A stretch of 64,000 nucleotides of DNA from Mycobacterium sp. ITM-2016-00317. GTDB taxonomy: Bacteria > Actinomycetota > Actinomycetes > Mycobacteriales > Mycobacteriaceae. The position numbers were made by a program, and so were the translations under genes. The notes under the pieces were generated by a model. That model was not told where the DNA came from. It ran no database searches and saw only the letters and a program-made list of their open reading frames with translations. The stretch spans positions 2,852,001 through 2,916,000 of the forward strand of contig NZ_CP134399.1 of NCBI RefSeq assembly GCF_002968295.1, written 5' to 3'. Of the stretch, positions 52,272 to 64,000 are shown in pieces (position 1 is the stretch's first letter; every line of letters begins with the position of its first letter).

Positions 52272-53105
52272 TCAGAACGGTTGCACGCTCTGCACGCCGA
52301 CGACCGCGCCGTGCCCGGTTTTGTCGTTGGTGAAGCGCATACCCGCCGACGTCGGCACGATCGTCCAACCCAGCGCGCGGTAGGCCTTGTCCGCCGCCAG
52401 TGTCGTCGGCGCCGCGGCCCCGAGATTGCCGTCCACCCAGGACCCGGTGCCGTCGGTGTTGATGCGCACCCCGTGGTAGGGCCCGCTGCCGTCGACATGC
52501 TGTTGCCAACTGGTGCCGTCGGTCTCGCAGCCGATGAACGTCGACTCGACGATGCACTGGGTGTCTCCGGCGCCGGTCTGCACCACGACGTAGCCGTACT
52601 GGTTCGGCGGCAGCGTCTCGACGTCGCCGGCAGGCAGCGCCGCCGGCGCGCCGGCGGCGGTCTGGGCGAAGCCGGCCGCCTGATAGGACGCGACGGTGAA
52701 GCCGAAGTTCTTCAGCGGCTCCAGATCGGAAACCTCCCCGGACGGCGTCCAGATCGCCAGCGGTCTGCCGTCCACGACCGTCTCGGCGACATGCGTGGAC
52801 GGCTGCCAGGACAGCACCGAATCCATCGACGGTTCGGACTCGAAGTGGTCGAAGTTGACCACGCCGTCGCCGTCCTTCGGCACGCACGTGTTGCCGGTGA
52901 CGGTGTGGCGGGTGCCGGAGTCGACATCGACGTCGTCGCGGCACACTGCGCTGCGCCACTCGGCCGGCGAGCCCGTCACCGCCTGCGCAGGCGCGGCGGC
53001 GGCGTTTGCCGCACCCTCCGGCGCGGGCGCCGACGAGCATCCGGCCGCCAGCAGCGCCACCCCCAGCGCCGCAGCCCCACACCCCGACCGTGTCGTCAAT
53101 GACAT
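52272..53105 (-). CDS. Putative lipoprotein
   Basis: 277 aa from ATG 53105. Lipobox LLAAGCSS (about 17-24) marks a lipid-anchored exported protein. The mature part has four further Cys, likely two disulfides (VCRDDVDV, NTCVPKDG, TQCIVES, IGCETDG), and repeats of the pattern TVV/TVA with aromatic residues. I recognise no named family. The frame stays open far upstream over the icd gene on the other strand, which is a shadow. AGAGGCGGG precedes the ATG. Confidence 0.78.
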   Translation of the reverse strand: MSLTTRSGCGAAALGVALLAAGCSSAPAPEGAANAAAAPAQAVTGSPAEWRSAVCRDDVDVDSGTRHTVTGNTCVPKDGDGVVNFDHFESEPSMDSVLSWQPSTHVAETVVDGRPLAIWTPSGEVSDLEPLKNFGFTVASYQAAGFAQTAAGAPAALPAGDVETLPPNQYGYVVVQTGAGDTQCIVESTFIGCETDGTSWQQHVDGSGPYHGVRINTDGTGSWVDGNLGAAAPTTLAADKAYRALGWTIVPTSAGMRFTNDKTGHGAVVGVQSVQPF

Positions 53106-53426
53106 GTCCCGCCTCTTCCGTCCATCCGTTTGCTCGAACGCCGTGAATCTAGCGGCGCAAACCCGCCGTCGGACTCCGCGCACCGGATCGGTGGCCAACT
53201 GTGACGACACCGTGTCCCAAGGGCCACACTCGTCTGCCTTGTGCAGGCGACGCGCGAGAGGGCCACGCACGTAGGCAGATAGCTGGGACGGGTGTGACCG
53301 TCGGCCGGGGCCCTGCCGGAACGGCCGTCGATCGCGGCGTCCTCCGGTCCCGAATGCGGGGTCGTTCGATAGGCTTCGCCAGAAGGGTGCCTTCGAAACT
53401 GACAGAAACTGACGCGGGAGACGACA
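53106..53426. other. Divergent intergenic region between the lipoprotein gene and icd2
   Basis: 321 bp with no supported gene. The promoter of icd2 must be here; the last 50 bp hold a short direct repeat (AAACTGACAG, AAACTGACGC) and GGGAGACGAC before the ATG. No clear -10 can be singled out. Confidence 0.45.
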
Positions 53427-55664
53427 ATGAGCGCCGAGCAGCCGACCATCATCTACACGCTGACCGACGAGGCGCCGCTGCTTGCGACCTACGCCTTCCT
53501 GCCGGTGGTTCGCACCTTCGCCTCCGCGGCCGGCATCGACGTCAAGTCGACCGACATCTCGGTCGCCGCGCGCATCCTCGCCGAGTTCAGCGACCGCCTG
53601 ACCGACGAGCAGAAGGTGCCGGACAACCTGGCCGAGCTCGGCGAGCTGACCCAGCTGCCGGAGACCAACATCATCAAGCTGCCCAACGTGAGCGCGTCCG
53701 TGCCGCAGCTGCTGGCCGCGATCAAGGAACTCAAGGCCAAGGGCTACGACCTGCCCGATTATCCGGGCGAGCCGAAGACCGACGAAGAGAAGACCATCAA
53801 GGAGCGCTACGCCAAGATTCTCGGTAGCGCCGTGAACCCTGTTCTGCGCCAGGGCAACTCGGACCGTCGCGCACCGAAGGCGGTCAAGGAGTACGCCCGC
53901 AAGCATCCGCACAGCATGGGGGAGTGGTCGCAGGCCTCGCGCACCCACGTCGCGACGATGAAGACCGGCGACTTCTACCACGGCGAGAAGTCGATGACGC
54001 TCGACAAGGACCGCAAGGTCAAGATGGTGCTGACCACGAAGAGCGGCGAGACCGTCGTCCTCAAACCCGAGGTCAAGCTCGAGGCCGGCGACGTCATCGA
54101 CAGCATGTACATGAGCAGGAAGGCGCTGATCGCCTTCTACGAAGAGCAGATCGAGGACGCCTACAAGACCGGCGTGATGTTCTCGCTGCACGTCAAGGCG
54201 ACCATGATGAAGGTCAGCCACCCGATCGTCTTCGGCCACGCGGTGAAGGTGTTCTACAAGGACGCTTTCGAGAAGCACCAGAAGCTCTTCGACGAGCTCG
54301 GCGTCAACGTCAACAACGGCATGTCCGATCTCTACGACAAGATCGAGCAGCTGCCCGCCTCGCAGCGCGAGGAGATCATCGAGGACATCCACCGCTGCCA
54401 CGAGACCCGCCCCGAGCTGGCGATGGTCGACTCGGCCCGCGGCATCACCAACTTCCACTCGCCGTCCGACGTGATCGTCGACGCGTCCATGCCCGCGATG
54501 ATCCGTCTCGGCGGCAAGATGTACGGCGCCGACGGCCGCACCAAGGACACCAAGGCCGTCAACCCGGAGTCCACGTTCTCCCGGATCTACCAGGAGATGA
54601 TCAACTTCTGTAAGACCCACGGCCAGTTCGATCCGACGACGATGGGCACCGTCCCCAACGTCGGCCTGATGGCGATGAAGGCCGAGGAGTACGGGTCTCA
54701 CGACAAGACGTTCGAGATCCCCGAGGACGGGGTCGCCGACATCGTCGACATCGACACCGGCGAGGTGCTGCTGAGCCAGAACGTCGAGGAGGGCGACATC
54801 TGGCGCATGCCGATCGTCAAGGACGCCGCGATCCGCGACTGGGTGAAGCTGGCCGTCACCCGCGCCCGCGCCTCCGGGATGCCCGCGGTGTTCTGGCTCG
54901 ACACCGAGCGCCCGCACGAGGTGGAACTGCGCAAGAAGGTCAAGGAGTACCTCAAGGACGAGGACACCGAGGGCCTGCAGATCCAGATCATGCCGCAGGT
55001 CTGGGCGATGCGTTACACGATCGAGCGCGTGATCCGCGGCGAGGACACCATCGCGGTCACCGGCAACATCCTGCGCGACTACCTCACCGACCTGTTCCCG
55101 ATCCTCGAGCTGGGCACCAGCGCCAAGATGCTCTCGATCGTGCCGCTGATGGCCGGCGGCGGGATGTACGAGACCGGGGCCGGCGGGTCCGCGCCCAAGC
55201 ACGTGAGCCAGCTGCTGGAGGAGAACCACCTGCGCTGGGACTCGCTCGGCGAGTTCCTGGCCCTCGGCGCCAGCTTCGAGGACATGGGCCGCAAGTCGGG
55301 CAACAAGAAGGCCGAGCTGCTCGGTAAGACCCTCGACTCCGCGATCGGCAAGCTGCTGGAGAACGACAAGGGCCCGTCGCGCAAGGCCGGCGAACTCGAC
55401 AACCGTGGCAGCCAGTTCTACCTGAGCATGTACTGGGCCCAGGAGCTGGCCGAGCAGACCGAGGACAAGGAGCTCGCCGAGCATTTCGCGCCGCTGGCCA
55501 AGACCCTCGCCGAGAACGAGTCGACCATCGTCGAGGAGCTCAACGCGGTACAGGGCAAGCCGGTCGACATCGGCGGCTACTACTACCCGGACCGGGAGAA
55601 GACCACCGAGGTGATGCGTCCCAGCCCCACCTTCAACGAGGCGCTGGAAGCCGCGCGGAGCTGA
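53427..55664 (+). CDS. icd2: Monomeric NADP-dependent isocitrate dehydrogenase
   Basis: 745 aa, the full size of the 80-kDa monomeric IDH family and of M. tuberculosis Icd2. N-terminus [20 protein letters not shown]; conserved [32 protein letters not shown] and KNTDTE-type C-terminal elements ([13 protein letters not shown]) are present. It makes 2-oxoglutarate, CO2 and NADPH in the TCA cycle. Single-gene unit with its own promoter. ATG 53427 with GGGAGACGA upstream. Confidence 0.95.
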   Translation: MSAEQPTIIYTLTDEAPLLATYAFLPVVRTFASAAGIDVKSTDISVAARILAEFSDRLTDEQKVPDNLAELGELTQLPETNIIKLPNVSASVPQLLAAIKELKAKGYDLPDYPGEPKTDEEKTIKERYAKILGSAVNPVLRQGNSDRRAPKAVKEYARKHPHSMGEWSQASRTHVATMKTGDFYHGEKSMTLDKDRKVKMVLTTKSGETVVLKPEVKLEAGDVIDSMYMSRKALIAFYEEQIEDAYKTGVMFSLHVKATMMKVSHPIVFGHAVKVFYKDAFEKHQKLFDELGVNVNNGMSDLYDKIEQLPASQREEIIEDIHRCHETRPELAMVDSARGITNFHSPSDVIVDASMPAMIRLGGKMYGADGRTKDTKAVNPESTFSRIYQEMINFCKTHGQFDPTTMGTVPNVGLMAMKAEEYGSHDKTFEIPEDGVADIVDIDTGEVLLSQNVEEGDIWRMPIVKDAAIRDWVKLAVTRARASGMPAVFWLDTERPHEVELRKKVKEYLKDEDTEGLQIQIMPQVWAMRYTIERVIRGEDTIAVTGNILRDYLTDLFPILELGTSAKMLSIVPLMAGGGMYETGAGGSAPKHVSQLLEENHLRWDSLGEFLALGASFEDMGRKSGNKKAELLGKTLDSAIGKLLENDKGPSRKAGELDNRGSQFYLSMYWAQELAEQTEDKELAEHFAPLAKTLAENESTIVEELNAVQGKPVDIGGYYYPDREKTTEVMRPSPTFNEALEAARS

Positions 55665-55807
55665 CGCAAGCGTCAGATTTGCTCGACCGTCCGACCCGGC
55701 GACCGTCGGTTTCGCCACACGCCGGGCGGGCGGGACTGTGTCGTGCGTAACATGGTCAGCTGACCTGCCGATGAAGAGCTAACACCGGCAACAGTCTGGG
55801 GGTAGTC

Positions 55808-56803
55808 ATGCACGTGGTCCTGGGTCTTTCGCTCACCTCGACGAGTGCCGCGTGGGTGCTTGTCGATCTTCGCGACGGCAGCATCGTCGCCGACGACGTG
55901 GTGGCTGTCGACGGTGTCGACGACGTTGCCAAGGCGGCGGCGCGCAGCGTCCAGTCGTTCGCCATCCGCGCCGACCGCGACATCGACGCCGTCCGGCTGG
56001 TCTGGGACGGCAGCGACCCGAACGCCGGCAAGACCGCCATCCGGGTACGGACGAAGCTGCGCCTGTTCGGGATCGACGACATCGTGACGGTCACCGAGGA
56101 CGTCGCCCTGGAAGGCCGCAACCGGACCGCCCGCCACATCGACGAGGACCTGGTGCTGGCCTACGGTGCGGCACGGGCGGCCGGCGCCACCGACACCGGG
56201 GGCGTGCTCGACAGGATCGCCGACAGCCCGGCGTACCGCAGAATCCGCACCGCCGCCTCGGCGGTCCCGGGCGGGATCGCCGCCCGCGCCGCCGCCGTCG
56301 TCCTGGTCGCGCTGGCCGGCGGCCTGGTCGCCTACACCCTGGTCGGCACCCCACAGCCGGGTCCCGACGCGCCGGACAACACCGTCGCCGAGGCGGTGCT
56401 GCCGGCCCCGCCGGCCGCAGTTCCGGTCGCGCCGGTCGTGACGCCGCCCGAACCCGAGGTCGTCCCGCTGCCGATGGTCCCGGACGTTCCCGCCGCATCG
56501 CAGCCCGAGTCAGTCTGGGTCCCCGAGGTCGCCGAGGCGCCGGCGGTGGCCGAGGTATCCGCGGTGCCCGAGGTGGCGGTTGCGGTCGACGAGCCTCTCG
56601 TCACCGAGGCGCCCGCCGCCGCTGTGCTCGGCACGAATCCGGTCGTGCCGCAGCCGGTCTCGGTCGTCGGCGAGCCGCACCTGTCCGGTCCCGTCCCGGT
56701 GGCCGGCCCCGTCGCGGCGGCGCCTGTCGTCGCCCCGCCGACCCCGCCCGCGCCGCCTGCCCCCGCCGGCCCGCTGGGCGCGTTGTTCCGCGCGCTGCCC
56801 TGA
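55808..56803 (+). CDS. Mycobacterial DUF7159-type protein with one membrane helix
   Basis: 331 aa. The N-terminal domain (1-125) begins VVLGLSLTSTSAAWVLVDL and looks like an actin/ribonuclease-H-like fold used in the mycobacteria-specific DUF7159 family. A single transmembrane helix lies near 160-180 (AAVVLVALAGGLVAYTLVG); the rest is a long Pro/Val/Ala-rich extracellular tail. Function unknown. It starts 140 bp after icd2. ATG 55808 follows GGGGGTAGTC. Confidence 0.7.
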   Translation: MHVVLGLSLTSTSAAWVLVDLRDGSIVADDVVAVDGVDDVAKAAARSVQSFAIRADRDIDAVRLVWDGSDPNAGKTAIRVRTKLRLFGIDDIVTVTEDVALEGRNRTARHIDEDLVLAYGAARAAGATDTGGVLDRIADSPAYRRIRTAASAVPGGIAARAAAVVLVALAGGLVAYTLVGTPQPGPDAPDNTVAEAVLPAPPAAVPVAPVVTPPEPEVVPLPMVPDVPAASQPESVWVPEVAEAPAVAEVSAVPEVAVAVDEPLVTEAPAAAVLGTNPVVPQPVSVVGEPHLSGPVPVAGPVAAAPVVAPPTPPAPPAPAGPLGALFRALP

Positions 56804-56855
56804 CGCCGGTAGAACTACTCACGCCCCGCCGCCGTCGGGCGGGCATGCTGAGCAC

Positions 56856-58154
56856 ATGACACCGACTTCGCGCGATCGTGCCGTCGACGTCGCCCGGCTG
56901 GGCTCGTTGCTGGTGGTGATGTTCGGGCACAGTGTGCTGCTGCTGGCCACCATCGACACCGCCGGTGTGCACATCGGCAACCTCATCGGCGCGGTGCCCG
57001 GGGTGGCGCCGCTGACGTGGGTCGCCCAGGTCATGCCGCTGTTCTTCCTCGCGGGCGGCGCGGCCGCGGTGTACGGCCATCAGGCCGGGATGCCTTGGGG
57101 GGCCTGGGTGTTCACCCGCGCACAGCGGCTGTACCGGCCGGTCTTCTGGTACCTGGCGGCGTGGTCGGTGGGTCTGCTCGTCGCGCACCAGGTGTTCGGC
57201 GCCGGCTCCGCGGCCGGGCTGGGCGCCGAAAGTGTGGCGCTCCTCTGGTTCCTGGGCGTGTACCTGGTGGCACTGGCTTTCGTGCCGGCGCTGACCCGGC
57301 TGCGCACCGGGGCCGCCGTGGCCGTGCTGGTCACCGGCCTGACCGTTGCCGCCGCGGCGACGGACGCGCTGCGGTGGGCCACCGGGGATCCCGAGGCCGG
57401 GGTGCTCAATTTCCTGTTCGTCTGGTTGATTCCGGTCGCGATCGGCGTCGGCTACGCGCGCGGGCTCACCTCTCGCCGCAGTGCGCTGGTCGCGGGGGTC
57501 GCCGCCTTCGCGGGCCAGCTGGCGCTCGTCACGTTCGGCCCCTACGAGGTCTCCCTCGTGGTCACCGGCGCCGAGAAGGTCTCCAACGTCTCACCGCCCA
57601 CCGTGGTCCTGGCGCTGCACTGCATCTGGATGTCGTGCGCGTTCGTCTGCGCGGCCGGCGCGCTGGGCCGCTGGGCCCGGCGGCCGCGGGTGTGGCGTGT
57701 GGTGTCGGCGGGCAACGCCGGCGCGATGACGCTGTACCTGTGGCACATCGTGGCGATCGCGATCGCCGCGTTCGCGCTGCACGCCGCGGGGCTGGACGCC
57801 TACGACCCTGCCGCGCCCGGATTCTGGGGCAGGCTCGTGCTGCGGGCAGCGGTGTTCGCCGTCGTGATGTTCGTGCTGTTCCGGCTGCTGACGCCACTGG
57901 AGCGGCGCCCGCTGCCGTGGTGGGACCGTCCGGTCGGGGGCAGCGGGGTGCGCGCCACCGCGGCCGGCGCACTGATCTGCGTCTCGGCGGTGACGCTGGT
58001 CGTGACCGCCAAGTTCGGGCTCGGCGAGGTGCCGGGGTGGACCGCGCTGGGCGTGTTCCTGACGTCGGCCGCCGCCGCTCGACTCTGCGTACCGGCGCCG
58101 GCTGGGCTCACCGTCCCGCCGGCACAGACAGCAGTCGGCTCGCCGCGGCCTTGA
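56856..58154 (+). CDS. Membrane acyltransferase, acyltransferase-3 family
   Basis: 432 aa, ten or so transmembrane segments. Family marks: RDRAVDVARLGSLLVVMFGH (with the catalytic-type His), QVMPLFFLAGGAAAVYG, RAQRLYRPVFWY (Arg pair) and MTLYLWHIVAIAIA. Such enzymes transfer acyl groups to cell-wall or lipid acceptors across the membrane. ATG 56856; longer frames upstream overlap the DUF7159 gene and are not real. Ends overlapping the convergent SDR gene by 47 bp. Confidence 0.82.
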   Translation: MTPTSRDRAVDVARLGSLLVVMFGHSVLLLATIDTAGVHIGNLIGAVPGVAPLTWVAQVMPLFFLAGGAAAVYGHQAGMPWGAWVFTRAQRLYRPVFWYLAAWSVGLLVAHQVFGAGSAAGLGAESVALLWFLGVYLVALAFVPALTRLRTGAAVAVLVTGLTVAAAATDALRWATGDPEAGVLNFLFVWLIPVAIGVGYARGLTSRRSALVAGVAAFAGQLALVTFGPYEVSLVVTGAEKVSNVSPPTVVLALHCIWMSCAFVCAAGALGRWARRPRVWRVVSAGNAGAMTLYLWHIVAIAIAAFALHAAGLDAYDPAAPGFWGRLVLRAAVFAVVMFVLFRLLTPLERRPLPWWDRPVGGSGVRATAAGALICVSAVTLVVTAKFGLGEVPGWTALGVFLTSAAAARLCVPAPAGLTVPPAQTAVGSPRP

Positions 58155-58893
58155 CCGGGTCGGGCAGGACGCGCAGCGCCACGCCCATCGCCTTCGACAT
58201 CGGCGATGCGGCCACCACCTGCCGGTCGCCGCGCATCAGCGCCGCGAACCCCTGGCGTGCGACCTCGGCGGGATCGTCCTTGGGGCCCGACCCGACCGGC
58301 GTGTCCAGCATCTTGGCCCGGGCGAAGAAATTGGTGTCGGTGGGACCGGGTATCAGTGCGGTGACCGTGATCGGGGAGTCGCGCAACTCGTCCTGAAGGG
58401 CTTTGGCGAACGACTGCACAAAGGACTTCGACGCGTTGTAGACCGTCTGGTACGAGCCGGGCATCATCGACGCGACCGACGACGTGAATAGCACCCGGCC
58501 CGCTTCGCGATTGGCCATCTCCCGCAGGACCAGCTTCGCCAGGTGCACCGTCGAACGCACGTTGAGGTCGATGACTGCGAGGTCGTCCTCCAGGTCGCTC
58601 TCGAGGAACATGTCACCCCGTCCGACGCCGGCGTTGAGCGCAGCGGCCGACAATGCGCGGCCGCCTGCGATCGTGCTGTTGAACAGGTGCTCGACGCCGT
58701 CGGACGTGCGCAGGTCCACCTGTACCGGCTGTACGGAGACGCCGTAGGAGGACAACTCGGCGGGGACGGCATGGATGGCCTCGTCCTCGGCGCAGACCAC
58801 GAGGTCGTAGCCGTTCTGCGCGAACTGGCGGGCCAACTCGAGGCCGATGCCGCTGGAGGCCCCGGTGACCAGGGCGAGTTTTGTTTCTGTCAT
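58108..58893 (-). CDS. Short-chain dehydrogenase/reductase
   Basis: 261 aa classical SDR. TGASSGIG (11-18) binds the cofactor, LNAGVG replaces NNAG, the Ser in LFTSSVASMM and YNASKSFVQSFA (YxxxK) complete the triad. The Ala-Glu-Asp after strand 2 (CAEDE) suggests no phosphate-binding Arg, hence NAD preference is possible. Substrate unknown. Divergent from furA. Confidence 0.85.
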   Translation of the reverse strand: MTETKLALVTGASSGIGLELARQFAQNGYDLVVCAEDEAIHAVPAELSSYGVSVQPVQVDLRTSDGVEHLFNSTIAGGRALSAAALNAGVGRGDMFLESDLEDDLAVIDLNVRSTVHLAKLVLREMANREAGRVLFTSSVASMMPGSYQTVYNASKSFVQSFAKALQDELRDSPITVTALIPGPTDTNFFARAKMLDTPVGSGPKDDPAEVARQGFAALMRGDRQVVAASPMSKAMGVALRVLPDPVKAAASRLLSVPAGR

Positions 58894-58950
58894 TGCCGTG
58901 CCGTACCCGACGGTGCGCGGGGAAAACAGGATTCGCTTTGTGGATGGCGA

Positions 58951-61739
<2,789 letters not shown>

Positions 61740-61749
61740 GCCGGACCGG

Positions 61750-62505
61750 TCAGAGCCGGTTCTCGGGTCCGAGTACCGCCCACACCGTCTTCCCGTTCGC
61801 CGTCGGAGTTGAGCCCCACGACCGGCTCAGCACGGCGACGATCGCCAGTCCGGAGACGGTGTGGGCGCCGGAGTCGGGATCCTCATGGCGGGCAGCTGCG
61901 GATTGCGAGTCGTCGCTGACCGCGACGGTCACTCCGCCGTCGGAGGTCTCCACGATCAGCCGGGGACGGCTGGCGGTGTGCTCCAGCACGTTCTCGACGA
62001 AGACGGTCGCCACCGTGGACGCCGTCGGAATCATCTCGGACAGCCCCCAGGCTGTCAGCCAGCGGGTAACGAGCCTCCGGGTCTGTGCGGGGCTGTCCCC
62101 GCCCGCCTCGAGCTCAGCGGATGCGCGTTTGCGTATCCGTTGCGGAGCGCTGACCGCGGCCCGTGCGCTGTCTGCGTCGGCGTACACCGGAACGTAGCGA
62201 GTCGCACCGGAGCGCTTGATCGACGCACGCCCGTTGCCGTCGGCGCAGACCAGCATGACGGGGATGTCGGGCCAGGTACTGACATGCCATCGCGCGCTGG
62301 TGAACACGGTCCACGCGCTGTGGGCCGGAACCCGCAATTCGGTGACGTCGACGACCACCGCCGTCGGTTCGGCCAGGGCGGCTTTGATGACGCTGTCGCG
62401 CACTTCCCGGTAGGTGGAACTGTCGAGTGTGCCGCGGACCGTCAGCACGGTGGCCTCGCCGGGCGATGCCACCACTGAGACGTCCACAACGCTACGTTCG
62501 ATCAT
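61750..62505 (-). CDS. STAS domain fused to HATPase (anti-sigma-factor type)
   Basis: 251 aa. Residues about 8-120 form a STAS domain (VLTVRGTLDSSTYREVRDSV, PTAVVVDVTELRVPAHSAW) and about 140-250 a GHKL/HATPase_c of the RsbW kind (VATVFVENVLEHTASRPRLI, LAIVAVLSRSWGSTPT). In the STAS part the usual phosphorylatable Ser/Thr context (D-x-S) reads VPAHSAW. Domains that are normally separate partners in sigma-factor switches are joined here. It follows the CheB-like gene by 20 nt, so both may share one mRNA. Confidence 0.78.
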   Translation of the reverse strand: MIERSVVDVSVVASPGEATVLTVRGTLDSSTYREVRDSVIKAALAEPTAVVVDVTELRVPAHSAWTVFTSARWHVSTWPDIPVMLVCADGNGRASIKRSGATRYVPVYADADSARAAVSAPQRIRKRASAELEAGGDSPAQTRRLVTRWLTAWGLSEMIPTASTVATVFVENVLEHTASRPRLIVETSDGGVTVAVSDDSQSAAARHEDPDSGAHTVSGLAIVAVLSRSWGSTPTANGKTVWAVLGPENRL

Positions 62506-62525
62506 CGTCTGATCACTGTCGTCGG

Positions 62526-63554
62526 TCAGCCGTCCTTCTCAGCGACCGCGGTCTCGACGAGTGTCATGCGCTCGCGGAGCACAGCCAGTGCCTTGTCGGT
62601 TTCGGCCGCCAGCGCCGCATACCGGTGGCGCACCGCGTCCGAGACGGCCTTGTCGGCGAGCTGGCGCGCCAGACGCGACTTCTCCTGCAGGCTGCGCACC
62701 GCGACCAGTAGCGCGTTCTGCACTTCTCGGTCGCGGGCCGACAGCAGCGCGTCGGCACTCCAGGCGTGCCCGATGTGGCACCGGAAATACCCGTCGAGCA
62801 CGGTCTGAAGGGATCCGTTGCAATCCGGGCACGTGAAACCCGATGGCGGCCCGAAAGTCTCAAGGCCCACATCGGCCGAGAACGACTGCGTCATGGCGAT
62901 GTGGTTCTCGATCTCCATGTACGGTTCCGGAAGCGTGTTGCGGTGTGGGCGGTCCTGCGACGCCAGTTCGCAGAGGACGAGCCCGATGTCGGCGGCGCGC
63001 GTCGTGCGGTCCACCACACCCGCGCGTAGCGCGTTGGACGGCATCGCGGGAAACAGCGCATCGTCGGGGGACTGGCACAGCGTCGTGCCGCCGCGGGCGC
63101 GGATCGCGGCGAGCCCGAGCACCCCGTCGTCGAGGACCCCGGACAGAAGTATCCCGACCGCCCGCGGCCCGAAGGCCAGGGCCACCGAGCGGAACAGCGC
63201 GTTGAGTGCAGGTCGGTGCCCATTCTCACTGGGACCATTCGACAGCACGATCCGGTGATCCTGGGTGAGCAGGTGTCGGCCCGGTATGGCGACATAGATG
63301 TGCCCGGGCTCCAGTTCCGTGCCGGCCTCGGCGCTGACCGCGGGCAACGGGCCAGCGCGATCGATGATCTGCGCCAGCACGCTGGGCCCGTTCGCGGGGA
63401 GATGCAGCGCCATCAGCACGGCGTAGGGCAGGTCGGCCGGCAGCCCCGATGCCGTCTTCGTCAGCGCTTCGACGCCGCCGGCGGAGCCGCCCACGGCCAC
63501 CACTCCGCGGAACTTGTCATCGCGCGCGCCAGTCACGCAGACAGTGTTACCCAT
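62526..63554 (-). CDS. CheB-type protein-glutamate methylesterase with Zn-finger and helical tail
   Basis: 342 aa. The methylesterase domain (about 15-195) has all catalytic residues: S24 in VGGSAGGVEA, H51 in LMALHLP, D143 in LLSGVLDDG. No receiver domain precedes it. The C-terminal third has CPDCNG and FRCHIGHAWS (a Zn-ribbon) and a long charged helix. Without chemotaxis genes nearby, the role may be stress sensing, as suggested for stand-alone CheB proteins. GTG/ATG start: ATG 63554. Confidence 0.85.
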   Translation of the reverse strand: MGNTVCVTGARDDKFRGVVAVGGSAGGVEALTKTASGLPADLPYAVLMALHLPANGPSVLAQIIDRAGPLPAVSAEAGTELEPGHIYVAIPGRHLLTQDHRIVLSNGPSENGHRPALNALFRSVALAFGPRAVGILLSGVLDDGVLGLAAIRARGGTTLCQSPDDALFPAMPSNALRAGVVDRTTRAADIGLVLCELASQDRPHRNTLPEPYMEIENHIAMTQSFSADVGLETFGPPSGFTCPDCNGSLQTVLDGYFRCHIGHAWSADALLSARDREVQNALLVAVRSLQEKSRLARQLADKAVSDAVRHRYAALAAETDKALAVLRERMTLVETAVAEKDG

Positions 63555-63703
63555 GCGGCGCTGACGTAACCGACTTCGATGCGAAGTCCCGAAAGCGAAG
63601 ACACCGGTACACCAGGCGAAGAGGGACGGTTCGGTTCGTTTGTTTCGGCACGGGGGGGCTCACCTACCCCAGGAGAGTGTTGCCGACGACGAGGAGTCAA
63701 GAT

Positions 63704-64000
63704 TTGAAGCTGGCGATGGTGGGTGAGATGCCGGGTGACGGATTGGTCACCGGGGGATATGACCTCTTCGGCCTGGCCGAGGCGCTGGCGGGCCGCGGCC
63801 ACGAAGTGCGCTTGTTCACCGTGACCCCGGAGTCGTCACAGCTGAGCCCCGGCGGCGTCGCCGTGGAATCGCTTCCCGTGGACGCCGGCGGTTCAACCCA
63901 ACGTCCCCAGGACCTCATGCCGTTGATCGGCGAGATGGCCCGCCATCTCATCGACGCCTTCGACGAGACACCGCCCGATGTCGTGCACTGCCACGGCTGG
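63704..64000 (+). CDS. GT-B glycosyltransferase, N-terminal part (runs off window)
   Basis: TTG 63704 (KLAMVGEMPGDGLVTGGY) is preceded by GAGGAG 8 nt upstream. The first 99 residues show the N-terminal Rossmann half of a GT4-type enzyme: a Gly-rich GGYDLFGLAEALAGRGHEVRL and the end PPDVVHCHGW. The nucleotide-sugar-binding half lies beyond the window, so substrate cannot be told. Divergent from the CheB-like gene; the 150-bp gap holds no gene. Confidence 0.75.
   Translation, partial: MKLAMVGEMPGDGLVTGGYDLFGLAEALAGRGHEVRLFTVTPESSQLSPGGVAVESLPVDAGGSTQRPQDLMPLIGEMARHLIDAFDETPPDVVHCHGW

Noticed and set aside
53106..55718. Upstream extension of the lipoprotein frame opposite icd2
   Set aside because: Entirely antisense to icd2; the lipobox fixes the true start at 53105.

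Overview
The window comes from a fast-growing mycobacterium (Mycolicibacterium type). DNA is GC-rich, the gene order from mpg-tyrS through der follows the M. tuberculosis Rv1688-Rv1713 block, the 16S rRNA has the short helix 18 of rapid growers, and a complete rRNA operon sits directly behind tyrS, the known site of the second operon (rrnB) of rapid growers.

Layout. 1-7.3 kb: 3' end of mpg, tyrS (one base short in a C tract), then promoter, leader, 16S, 23S, 5S and a strong terminator. 7.5-19.5 kb: conserved core with TPR protein, glycerol-3-phosphate phosphatase-like HAD, tlyA, nadK, recN, steA, mctB/steB, pyrG, NUDIX hydrolase, xerD and, convergent, a catechol O-methyltransferase-like gene. 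19.5-22.9 kb: a secreted Gly-rich PGRS-type protein without a PE domain, in the gap where M. tuberculosis carries PPE22/PPE23. 23.3-28.6 kb: parA, scpA, scpB, rluB, cmk, der. 28.6-32.2 kb: two TauE/SafE permeases separated by a poly-cysteine leader peptide, an Fe-S (6-4) photolyase/cryptochrome, and tRNA-Pro(GGG).

32.2-40.4 kb is accessory: a leaderless Rmf-like small gene, a frameshifted 13E12/HNH gene under a LexA box, a tandem pair of Rpf-like genes (one decayed), an acyltransferase, an old yellow enzyme, a RES/Xre toxin-antitoxin pair, a YjbR/MmcQ-like remnant and an F420-type nitroreductase. 40.4-45.9 kb is metal and vitamin handling: a KmtR-type Ni/Co sensor, CDF efflux pump and bioY-bioM-bioN form one five-gene overlapping operon behind a 14+14 bp palindrome; next to it lies an arsenic module (arsR, a small Cys-Cys-tailed protein, acr3, arsC) with its own 14+14 bp operator.

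46-64 kb is mixed: ADERE coiled-coil protein, sodA, SDR, a secreted phosphodiesterase, M15-like peptidase, GAF-ANTAR regulator, cupin, lipoprotein, monomeric isocitrate dehydrogenase, DUF7159-like protein, membrane acyltransferase, SDR, furA-katG, a STAS+HATPase fusion, a CheB-type methylesterase and the start of a glycosyltransferase.

Several genes (tyrS, 13E12, rpf copy 1 twice, the CysCys small ORF, acr3) are broken by single-base changes. tyrS is essential, so at least that one is probably a sequence error; the others may be errors or real decay.
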